Part shown: positions 1 through 5,529 of the stretch, one piece after another
Layout: each line of letters starts with the position of its first letter
How positions within the stretch are numbered: the first letter of the stretch is position 1
Program-made: the position numbers and the translations under genes
Notes under the pieces: generated by a model
What the model was told of the DNA's origin: nothing
Database searches by the model: none
The model's input: only the letters and a program-made list of their open reading frames with translations
Source of the DNA: an uncultured Mollicutes bacterium
GTDB lineage: Bacteria; Bacillota_I; Bacilli_A; RF39; UBA660
Length of the DNA: 7,891 nucleotides
Assembly (NCBI GenBank): GCA_900557675.1
Contig: USTO01000031.1
Span: 1-7,891, forward strand
Direction of reading: 5' to 3'

Positions 1-271
1 CATACTCATCAGCCTCATCAGGAAAAATTTCAAAATACAAAGCAACCATATGCTTACAAGTAATATTTCCATCAGCATAAGGACAATCACAATATGACTT
101 ACGAGGATGTTTTATATCAATCTTAACATGATATGGATAGTCAAGACTACCATTCACATACCCCTCATATTCACAATCACTAAGCTGATTAACACTATCA
201 ACCCTTCCATCAATATAATAATCATAACCTCTACTAACAGAAGCACTACTAGCACTTGTAAGAATTCCCAT
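1..271 (-). CDS. SWIM zinc-finger protein, N-terminal part (runs off the window)
   Basis: Only the first 90 residues are in the window; the reading frame is open to the left edge. A SWIM zinc finger is visible as C61-x-C63-x8-C72-x-H74, preceded by a stretch of the form RGYDYYIDGRV (residues 14-24), which is typical of the N-terminus of bacterial SWIM-family proteins. SWIM fingers bind zinc and are thought to contact DNA or protein; in Firmicutes some such genes lie next to SNF2-type helicases. The ATG at 271 is chosen because GGAGGTGG lies a few bases upstream of it. The gene starts 12 bp after the fic stop codon, so the two are almost certainly cotranscribed. The rest of the protein, and any catalytic domain in it, cannot be seen, so the function stays open. 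Confidence 0.85.
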   Translation of the reverse strand, partial: MGILTSASSASVSRGYDYYIDGRVDSVNQLSDCEYEGYVNGSLDYPYHVKIDIKHPRKSYCDCPYADGNITCKHMVALYFEIFPDEADEY

Positions 272-283
272 AAACCACCTCCA

Positions 284-1051
284 TCAAAAATCTTTAATTT
301 CAAAAGAAAGCAACATTTCGCAAATACCCTTATATATATCTTGCTCATGTCTAATAGTATCAATTAAGAACATTTTATCATTTTCATATTCTTTTAAACC
401 TCTCATATAATAAGGTTTATCATCATCAAGTACAATAAATGGCATAATATTATTTCTAAGACACTCTTTAAACATTATAATTCTCCCAACACGACCATTT
501 CCATCTCCGAATGGATGAATTCTTTCAAATCTAAAATGAAAATCAACTATATCCTCTAAAGTAATAGCAGTCTTAGAATTATATTCATTTAATAACTTTT
601 CTATTTCATATTCTACATCTTCAGGTCTAGCAGTATTAATAGCATTAACAACTCCAATCATATTAGGAACAACCTTAAATCCACCAACATTATATCTAGG
701 ATTTTCCTCATCACTAGTATTTCTCTTTAAAATTTTATTCATCTCAACTATCATATCTTTAGTTAACAATTCATCTACATTATCAAGCATATAATCAAAC
801 AATTTAAAATGATTCCTAGATTCAATCACATCATCAAGCTCAATCAAAGTATCACCCTTAGAAATAAATGAAGAGGTATCAAATATAACTTCAGTTTGAA
901 AACTAGTTAATCTACTACCCTCAATCTTATTGGAATTATAAGAAAAATTAACTTGAGAATAATAATATATATTACCCTTAAACTTAGATTTTTTTTGTTT
1001 AATTAACTCATCCTTAATTTGACCAACATTCACAAACATCAACTCCAACAT
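284..1051 (-). CDS. Fic-domain protein, class II (putative AMP-transferase)
   Basis: This 255-residue protein carries the complete Fic signature HPFGDGNGRVGR at residues 179-190, with catalytic His179. Fic enzymes usually transfer AMP from ATP to a hydroxyl group on a target protein. An inhibitory motif of the form S-x3-E-G (Ser40 to Gly45, Glu44 being the inhibitory residue) lies before the Fic core, which places it in class II, where an intramolecular N-terminal helix blocks ATP binding. The protein runs past the core to a helical tail and looks full length, without a C-terminal winged helix. The start is uncertain: the ATG at 1051 has no clear Shine-Dalgarno, and Met5 (1039) or the GTG of residue 7 (1033), which has GGAG nine bases upstream, are alternatives. 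It leads into the SWIM gene 12 bp downstream. The target is unknown. Confidence 0.92.
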   Translation of the reverse strand: MLELMFVNVGQIKDELIKQKKSKFKGNIYYYSQVNFSYNSNKIEGSRLTSFQTEVIFDTSSFISKGDTLIELDDVIESRNHFKLFDYMLDNVDELLTKDMIVEMNKILKRNTSDEENPRYNVGGFKVVPNMIGVVNAINTARPEDVEYEIEKLLNEYNSKTAITLEDIVDFHFRFERIHPFGDGNGRVGRIIMFKECLRNNIMPFIVLDDDKPYYMRGLKEYENDKMFLIDTIRHEQDIYKGICEMLLSFEIKDF

Positions 1052-1075
1052 TCATCTAAAAATAAAATAACACAT

Positions 1076-1098
1076 ATTATAAAAATTATCAATTAATA
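1076..1098 (-). promoter_or_regulatory. Putative fic promoter with operator-like motif
   Basis: On the minus strand a TATAAT (1081 to 1076) lies 24 bases before the fic ATG, and an AT-rich 16-mer (1083-1098) sits one base upstream of it. That 16-mer differs at one position from a 16-mer in front of the MqsR toxin gene (2539-2554). No convincing -35 element is visible. A shared operator is an inference from this similarity, and in DNA this AT-rich part of it may be chance. Confidence 0.4.
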
Positions 1099-1151
1099 AA
1101 CTAACAAAATTACAACTTTAATTTAAGATAATCAAAAACCAAAAGTAAATT

Positions 1152-1173
1152 AAAAAAGTAACATATGTCACTC
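1152..1173 (-). terminator. Rho-independent terminator after the antitoxin gene
   Basis: Read on the minus strand this is a six-pair stem (1172-1167 with 1162-1157, one G-T pair) around an ATAT loop, followed directly by six T residues. It lies about 46 bases after the stop codon of the antitoxin gene at 1219. It is a copy of the terminator after cotD. Confidence 0.75.
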
Positions 1174-1180
1174 TTAAACA
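1152..1180. repeat. 29-bp direct repeat, copy A (contains terminator)
   Basis: This copy matches 2659-2687 at 26 of 29 positions in the same orientation. The identity continues through CTTAAACA outside the hairpin stem, which terminator function does not require. The two copies bracket the toxin-antitoxin cassette. Confidence 0.7.
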
Positions 1181-1218
1181 CATGATAACTTCTTGTCCTA
1201 GCTTACATATATATACAT

Positions 1219-2169
1219 TTAATTATCATAAACTTTATTAAAATAGTTTTTTATTAAATCAATCCTTATTTCTTTATTTATTTCAGTATTAATCCAAGGC
1301 TCTTCCTCATGTGTTAAATCAATTAATCTATTAGCTTCAAATAAGCCATAAGAATTTATAACTTCTTCAATGATTTTATATAATCCAGATGAAATATTTT
1401 TAACATTTGATTCACTATTTATTTTGCTAGCATGATTTTGTTTATATTGTTGATAAACCTCATTTACTACAGGTCCATATGACCATGCTAATATTTTTTC
1501 TGGAAAAGCTTTTTTGTCGAATACCATCAAACATATTGCTTGAACAAAATAAAGTAATTTTTGTAGTTTTAAATTCGTAATATATTCTGGAACAATTTCA
1601 TAATTACTTGCTAACTCATCTACTTTAACATTATATATATTTATTATGTTTTTAGCAACATCAATCGCCGATGCTTCCTCAAACTCTAAAACATCTAAAT
1701 CAAATTTACTTATGTCAACTAAAGCATGCTTTTTCAAATCTTGTAATTCTTTAATTCTCTTTAACAACGAATCATACAAAGACTCTCCTATATTTTTTCT
1801 ATTTTGCAAAAGTAAAAAAGCCATATTATCTGGATCATTTGATAACTTCATTATCGAATCAACCGCTTCAGTTTGAATAGCACCCTTTTCAAATCTATGT
1901 ACAGTAACTTCACCTACTCCTATAACAAGTGCATATTCTTTTTGAGTTAAATCATATTTTTGACGTATTTTCTTTATTTCAAAATTAGTAAGTAAATTAT
2001 TTTGTTTCTTATAAATATCATATAATCGTTGATCATTTTCTATCTCAATATTCCTATCAAAAACTTCTTCCCCATTGTCATCAACTAAATAATACTCATT
2101 ATACTCAATTAAAGTACCCTTTACATTTACTTGAACTTTTCTAGTCCTTAAATTATCCATATTTTTCAT
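1219..2169 (-). CDS. Antitoxin: MqsA-type HTH fused to Panacea (DUF4065/SocA-like) domain
   Basis: This 316-residue protein has two recognisable parts. Residues about 20-125 resemble MqsA/YgiT antitoxins: a GEEVFD stretch (33-38), an LLTNFEIKKIRQKYDLTQ segment (59-76) and an HTH up to HRFEKGAIQT (91-100). Residues about 170-312 are a Panacea domain, recognisable by NLKLQKLLYFVQ (199-210) and WSYGPVV (229-235). Panacea domains are known as antitoxin modules that neutralise many different toxins; MqsA-type HTH regions bind the operon's own promoter. The zinc-ribbon cysteines of MqsA are absent: residues 1-126 contain no Cys, and the usual YYC..CGEE reads YYLVDDNGEE. The ATG at 2169 follows AGGAGG by about 8 bases, and that site overlaps the toxin's TAG stop, so translation is probably coupled. 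The order toxin first, antitoxin second is that of mqsRA. Leu codons are mostly TTA, unlike the amidoligase gene. Confidence 0.9.
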   Translation of the reverse strand: MKNMDNLRTRKVQVNVKGTLIEYNEYYLVDDNGEEVFDRNIEIENDQRLYDIYKKQNNLLTNFEIKKIRQKYDLTQKEYALVIGVGEVTVHRFEKGAIQTEAVDSIMKLSNDPDNMAFLLLQNRKNIGESLYDSLLKRIKELQDLKKHALVDISKFDLDVLEFEEASAIDVAKNIINIYNVKVDELASNYEIVPEYITNLKLQKLLYFVQAICLMVFDKKAFPEKILAWSYGPVVNEVYQQYKQNHASKINSESNVKNISSGLYKIIEEVINSYGLFEANRLIDLTHEEEPWINTEINKEIRIDLIKNYFNKVYDN

Positions 2170-2181
2170 CTCACATTCCTC

Positions 2182-2502
2182 CTAATACTCTGCCTCATGA
2201 CAAGAAATTATTTTTATTCTATCATATGTAACTTTACTATCCTTTTTTATCTTAACATAAAAGTTAACACCACTTAATATTTCTTTAATAAAAATAAATA
2301 CTTCCTCACTAGGTATATCCCTATCTATTTCTGGACCACTATATAAATCTTCCTCAGATATCGATTTAAGAAAATCTTCTATATCATAAATAGTTAATCC
2401 ATACTTTCTTCTAGAATTTCTATTCTTTTCAGTCGGAACTAAATCATATGACTTATCAGTAACTGACTTATGAAGTAAATTAATAATTTGTGTAACTGTC
2501 AT
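2182..2502 (-). CDS. MqsR-family toxin (putative mRNA interferase)
   Basis: Starting at the ATG at 2502 the product has 106 residues, close to the roughly 100 of MqsR. Family features are YDLVP (19-23), GLTIYD (35-40), DLYSGPEIDRD (52-62), a KEI...VNFYVKIK stretch (73-86) and a C-terminal IISCHEAEY that corresponds to the CISFHEAE ending of Gram-positive relatives. MqsR toxins are RelE-fold ribonucleases that cut mRNA independently of the ribosome; activity here is inferred from the family. The frame is open up to a GTG at 2529, but 2502 is preferred because a GGGGG sequence lies six bases upstream and homologues have about 20 residues before YDLVP. ATG 2508 is also possible. The TAG stop lies 12 bp before the antitoxin ATG. 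Confidence 0.85.
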   Translation of the reverse strand: MTVTQIINLLHKSVTDKSYDLVPTEKNRNSRRKYGLTIYDIEDFLKSISEEDLYSGPEIDRDIPSEEVFIFIKEILSGVNFYVKIKKDSKVTYDRIKIISCHEAEY

Positions 2503-2538
2503 TAACATCCCCCATAAACATAATAACACACTTCTCCC

Positions 2539-2554
2539 AAATTATCAATTGATA
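2539..2554 (-). promoter_or_regulatory. Putative operator/promoter of the toxin-antitoxin operon
   Basis: A perfect 12-bp palindrome, TATCAATTGATA, occupies 2543-2554, about 40 bases before the toxin start at 2502. On the minus strand the segment contains GATAAT, a possible -10 element, so a repressor bound here would cover the promoter. No good -35 is visible. An HTH antitoxin of this kind usually represses its own operon by binding a palindrome, which makes this the best operator candidate; that role is inferred. Confidence 0.45.
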
Positions 2555-2658
2555 GTTTTTATTTTTTTATTATTTTCTTAAAAACAACCTTAATACCTAT
2601 CATTTCATCTTCGAAATTGCCAATCACAAACAATACCTTCTAAAAAACTAAACAAATC

Positions 2659-2680
2659 AAAAAAGTGACCTAAGTCACTC
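2659..2680 (-). terminator. Rho-independent terminator after cotD
   Basis: On the minus strand a perfect six-pair stem AGTGAC/GTCACT with a TTAG loop is followed by six T residues. It lies 17 bases after the cotD stop codon at 2697. Confidence 0.82.
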
Positions 2681-2687
2681 TTAAACA
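2659..2687. repeat. 29-bp direct repeat, copy B (contains terminator)
   Basis: Copy B matches copy A at 1152-1180 in 26 of 29 positions. Of the three differences, one lies in the stem, where it turns the G-T pair of copy A into a G-C pair, and two lie in the loop. About 1.5 kb holding the two toxin-antitoxin genes lies between the copies. Confidence 0.7.
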
Positions 2688-2696
2688 AAATACATC

Positions 2697-3038
2697 CTAA
2701 TAATTGCAACAAGAACCACATTGAACATTTTCACAAACATTTTCTTCACAGCAACTATAACTTGGACTATAAGTATGCTTAAACACATGATGATTTATTA
2801 TCCTAGTTCTAACAGGACATACATGAGGTACAATATGTTCAATTGTTCTATTAACAACTCTTTCTCTCATAGGTTCCACAATAGGACTAGCAGCCCCACC
2901 CATCATTTGAGCATTACCTATACTATTTGTTTGACTTTGATTTAAATCAATATCTATATTACCTTGATTATTATCAATATCTATAAATCCTTCTTGATTT
3001 GGCATCATAAATGGACTATTATTCATATTTTCAAACAT
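2697..3038 (-). CDS. cotD: Spore coat protein, CotD family
   Basis: This 113-residue protein has an Asn/Asp/Gln-rich N-terminal part with a small internal repeat (IDIDNNQ at 19-25, IDIDLNQ at 28-34). The C-terminal half is CotD-like: SPIVEP (51-56), VPHVCPVRTRIINHHVFKH (70-88), and a Cys-rich tail with C96, C97, C102, C107, C110 and C111, plus C74 further in. CotD is an inner coat component of Bacillus endospores; relatives occur across spore-forming Firmicutes. The conserved PHV.P...INHH.FKH pattern supports the family better than Cys content alone. GGAGG lies seven bases before the ATG. It starts 97 bp after the amidoligase stop, and a terminator follows 17 bp behind it. I saw no CATA-type sigma-E or sigma-K -10 on the coding strand upstream, so its control is unclear. 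Confidence 0.82.
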   Translation of the reverse strand: MFENMNNSPFMMPNQEGFIDIDNNQGNIDIDLNQSQTNSIGNAQMMGGAASPIVEPMRERVVNRTIEHIVPHVCPVRTRIINHHVFKHTYSPSYSCCEENVCENVQCGSCCNY

Positions 3039-3135
3039 TATAAATCCTCCTATCTAATTTATACTATTCATAAAAACATACTTTGTATAAGTAAATAGCA
3101 TAGAAAAAGATAAAGAACTAATAAGAAAAACAAAA

Positions 3136-4848
3136 CTATTTAGTCTTACAAGAACCTTTATCCTCCAAAGAAAACTCCTTAAAAAACTCATTACCACCGC
3201 TAGTTATTTTAATAGGTTTTTTACACATTTTCTTCTTAAGCTGTTCATCAGTAAAAGAACCCTCATTCATCATATTATTTAAAATATACCTTTCCATATA
3301 AAGATCTCTATCTTCTTCCTTAACAACTAATTTAAGAAAAATATCAAGCTTATCATCAACAGAAATATCTTTTAAACTAATCTTATCAAATAAACTAAGA
3401 AACTCCTTTTCTTCATCCATAAGTTTAGAATAATCCTTTTTTCTAAGCTCAGATACCTTTTTTGAAGCAACCATCATCCCTCCAAAAAGATTAATATTAG
3501 AAATCCAAACATTAGGATCAAGAGTTCCATTAGCCATTCTAAACTCAATAGTATTCTTAAGAAGCCCAAGATTTTGAAAATTGATACCATTAAACTTACT
3601 ATTCTGAACCTTACATATTTCATTTGCAAAAGATTCCACATCATAAGTATTATCAAAACTAATAGAACCAGAATCAAGTGCCTTTTCAAGTTTCCCAGAA
3701 ATCGGAGTCCCATACTCAAGAACCCTTACTCTAGGAACTTCTTCCTTTTCATTACTTATTATATATAAAATATTTTCACAATTAGAATAAAGCTCAACAA
3801 AATTCTTATAGGCATCCATATCATTACCAAAATAAGAAGCCCCAATATGAACATGACCACCACATCTTAAAGTTATACCCTGATCACATAAACTAATCAT
3901 CTTACACGCTTCATAAATAGAAACCTCATCATCCTTACCAGGTCTAAGTATAGGAGAAGTAACCTCAACACCATTTTGCAAACTAAAGTCACTCTTAGAA
4001 GTCCAATCTTCTAAAAGTTCAAGATTATTCAAAATAACAGAACTATCACCCTCAGACTCTATCTCAATACCAATAGTCATATCCTTAGGTAAATCAATTT
4101 CTTTAAGAGAATAATTATCAAACCCAAAAAGATTATTTAACTTATCCCTCATATAAACTTTATCTCTTAAAGAAATTATAACAATAGGAAGATCATAATA
4201 AGAAAGCCCATACTTACTACAATCTTTAATAACACCCTTCTTATAAGAATCATCTCTAACAGTAGCAATCAAAAGCCCAAGTTCACTACTCTTAAATCCA
4301 AACTGTTCATAATTCGCTATTACATACTTCTTAAAATCATCCTTATATACCATACTCAAAACCTTAATAAGAGAATTACTATCCAAATTAAGCTTAGCCC
4401 TATTAAGAATAATTTCCTTCATAAAATCATCATCATTAATACCATCAAACATATCAAAAACATCATAAAGAGTTAAATTATACTTAGAATAATTTCTTAT
4501 AATCTCCTTCTTAATAGAAGAATCCTTTATACTTAAAGCAGTACTCCTTAAATCAATATTAAAACATTCATCTTCACATAAAAGTTTCCACGAAAAACTA
4601 TCACTTTTCCTAAAAGAAACAATATAATTAATAGACCTTCTATTATTTAGTAATTTACTATCCTTAATAAGAGAAACAAGCTTATCATCAGAAGAAATAC
4701 TTATAGCAAGATCCTCAGCCTTTTGACTAAGTATCCCATTTTTTTCATAATCCTTTATCAAACTAATCTTTTTATTATCACTAAGAAACTTCATACCAAA
4801 ACTATTCTCAGCCAAAAATAAAGATAGCTTATCTTTAATAAAACCCAT
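3136..4848 (-). CDS. Putative amidoligase (PF12224-type) with N-terminal helical repeats
   Basis: The protein has 570 residues in two parts. Residues about 257-470 match the amidoligase family with a glutamine-synthetase-like fold: MTIGIEIESE (257-266) with metal-binding type Glu262 and Glu264, GVEVTSP (293-299), CGGHVHIGAS (329-338) with His332 and His334, FNGINFQNL (419-427) and TIEFRMANGTLDPNVW (433-448). Such enzymes use ATP to join a carboxyl to an amine, and are predicted to make isopeptide-like bonds on proteins or small peptides; substrate and product are unknown here. Residues about 80-240 form a helical array with an exact 30-residue period: I112KK, F142MK, F172KK, Y202KK and Y232MR occupy the same place in successive units. 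No signal peptide or membrane span is evident, so it is probably cytoplasmic. It starts 8 bp after the 122-residue gene; AGGTAGGTG overlapping that stop is the ribosome binding site. Confidence 0.88.
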   Translation of the reverse strand: MGFIKDKLSLFLAENSFGMKFLSDNKKISLIKDYEKNGILSQKAEDLAISISSDDKLVSLIKDSKLLNNRRSINYIVSFRKSDSFSWKLLCEDECFNIDLRSTALSIKDSSIKKEIIRNYSKYNLTLYDVFDMFDGINDDDFMKEIILNRAKLNLDSNSLIKVLSMVYKDDFKKYVIANYEQFGFKSSELGLLIATVRDDSYKKGVIKDCSKYGLSYYDLPIVIISLRDKVYMRDKLNNLFGFDNYSLKEIDLPKDMTIGIEIESEGDSSVILNNLELLEDWTSKSDFSLQNGVEVTSPILRPGKDDEVSIYEACKMISLCDQGITLRCGGHVHIGASYFGNDMDAYKNFVELYSNCENILYIISNEKEEVPRVRVLEYGTPISGKLEKALDSGSISFDNTYDVESFANEICKVQNSKFNGINFQNLGLLKNTIEFRMANGTLDPNVWISNINLFGGMMVASKKVSELRKKDYSKLMDEEKEFLSLFDKISLKDISVDDKLDIFLKLVVKEEDRDLYMERYILNNMMNEGSFTDEQLKKKMCKKPIKITSGGNEFFKEFSLEDKGSCKTK

Positions 4849-4856
4849 AAAAACAC

Positions 4857-5225
4857 CTACCTACTAGCAATATAATCATCATAAAGACTTTTCGCATACT
4901 TATTAACTATAATATAATCATCATAAATACCAGACTTAGAAAGACCACCCGTAAAAATATTTGAATCCTTCTTCTCAAGTAAAAAAATATTAGTATTAAG
5001 AAGCAACCAGTAAACAAAACAAATTTCATCAAAACAAGATATATTATTCTCATTTAAACTAAAAACAGAATTAGCACTCATCTTAAAAGAAATCCTTTCC
5101 CTTCTAGCATCAGAACTTAAAGAATAATAATCATCTCCAAGCAAATAACAAATCATCTCTTTTAAACTATCAAACATCTCATACTTTCCATCTTGAACCA
5201 GTATTAATCTTTTAAACTTATTCAC
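4857..5225 (-). CDS. Unrecognised protein, first gene of the amidoligase operon
   Basis: I do not recognise this protein. From the GTG at 5225 it has 122 residues, beginning MNKFKRLILVQDGKYEMF. The N-terminus alternates hydrophobic and charged residues like a beta hairpin. A hydrophobic stretch (FDEICFVYWLLLNTNIFLL) lies in the middle, too rich in polar residues to be a sure membrane span, and the C-terminus is acidic and Tyr-rich with two YDDY motifs. The start is chosen because GGTGAT precedes it at the same short spacing seen for the 53-residue gene and the flippase gene; TTG 5237 and GTG 5234 are alternatives. It is separated from the amidoligase gene by 8 bp and lies directly behind a strong promoter. 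The pairing suggests that it supplies, binds or is the amidoligase substrate, but nothing in its sequence proves that. Confidence 0.8.
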   Translation of the reverse strand: MNKFKRLILVQDGKYEMFDSLKEMICYLLGDDYYSLSSDARRERISFKMSANSVFSLNENNISCFDEICFVYWLLLNTNIFLLEKKDSNIFTGGLSKSGIYDDYIIVNKYAKSLYDDYIASR

Positions 5226-5257
5226 TCTAATCACCAACTTACTCTATTCATAAAACA

Positions 5258-5266
5258 ATTATACCA
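5258..5266 (-). promoter_or_regulatory. Extended -10 promoter of the amidoligase operon
   Basis: On the minus strand TGG-TATAAT (5266 to 5258) is a consensus -10 with a TG extension. The best upstream hexamer is TTATCA at a long spacing of 19 bases, so the extension probably compensates for a weak -35. The position fits a start of transcription near 5251, some 25 bases before the GTG at 5225. The -35 region overlaps the terminator of the preceding operon. Confidence 0.65.
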
Positions 5267-5270
5267 CAAT

Positions 5271-5299
5271 AAAAGCGAGCAATGATAACATTTACTCGC
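5271..5299 (-). terminator. Rho-independent terminator of the recD2 operon
   Basis: Read on the minus strand, GCGAG (5299-5295) pairs with CTCGC (5279-5275); an inner AATG/CATT stem closes a TTAT loop, with one bulged base and one possible G-T pair between the stems. TTTT follows. It lies about 34 bases after the stop codon at 5333 and is the strongest GC-containing hairpin noticed in the window. Confidence 0.82.
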
Positions 5300-5332
5300 A
5301 AATTAACAAAAACTCTTAAAACATTACAAATA

Positions 5333-5494
5333 CTAAAAAGACATCTCATCAAGAAAACTCTTATCAGCATTCACCATATCCATAAACTTACCTTTTAACT
5401 CTTCCTTCTTTTCTCTTGGAATCAAAGCATAACAAATAAGTCCTGCTCCCATAACTGCTCCCAAAGAGCACATTATCTTTTTACTAGTTTTCAA
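5333..5494 (-). CDS. 53-residue single-span membrane protein, TTG start
   Basis: The frame begins at TTG 5494, which follows GAGAGGTGATTATT, an excellent ribosome binding site, and ends at TAG 5333. The product starts MKTSKKIMCSLGAV, has one hydrophobic segment at about residues 7-25 (Gly- and Ala-rich, with Cys9 and Cys21), a charged stretch REKKEELKGK (27-36) and a short acidic C-terminus. The Lys-rich N-terminus followed by one span suggests a small membrane-anchored protein with a cytoplasmic tail after the span, or possibly an uncleaved signal anchor. It lies 35 bp behind recD2 with no terminator between and a strong one after it, so it is cotranscribed with recD2. I do not recognise a family. 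The non-ATG start and short length make it easy to miss. Confidence 0.75.
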   Translation of the reverse strand: MKTSKKIMCSLGAVMGAGLICYALIPREKKEELKGKFMDMVNADKSFLDEMSF

Positions 5495-5529
5495 AATAAT
5501 CACCTCTCTTTTATTATGAACAAAAAAAA

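Noticed and set aside
284..286. Reading TGA as Trp (code 4), which would fuse Fic and SWIM into one protein
   Set aside because: The Trp codons I checked in the amidoligase gene are TGG, the long recD2 and amidoligase frames contain no TGA, and a good ribosome binding site lies between the stop and the next ATG.
1201..1218. TACATATATATACAT tract as an operator or origin element
   Set aside because: A short alternating TA run is expected in such AT-rich DNA, and it is not a perfect palindrome.
2503..2529. GTG at 2529 as start of the MqsR toxin, giving 115 residues
   Set aside because: The added residues do not fit the family's N-terminus, and the GTG would lie only a few bases behind the expected transcript start.
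3070..3100. Weak hairpin (ATAC/GTAT followed by T residues on the minus strand) as terminator between the amidoligase and cotD genes
   Set aside because: Only four AT-rich pairs plus one wobble; too weak to call, so cotranscription of the two genes remains open.
3039..3130. Sporulation sigma-E, sigma-G or sigma-K promoter before cotD
   Set aside because: No CATA-type -10 box is present on the coding strand in this interval.
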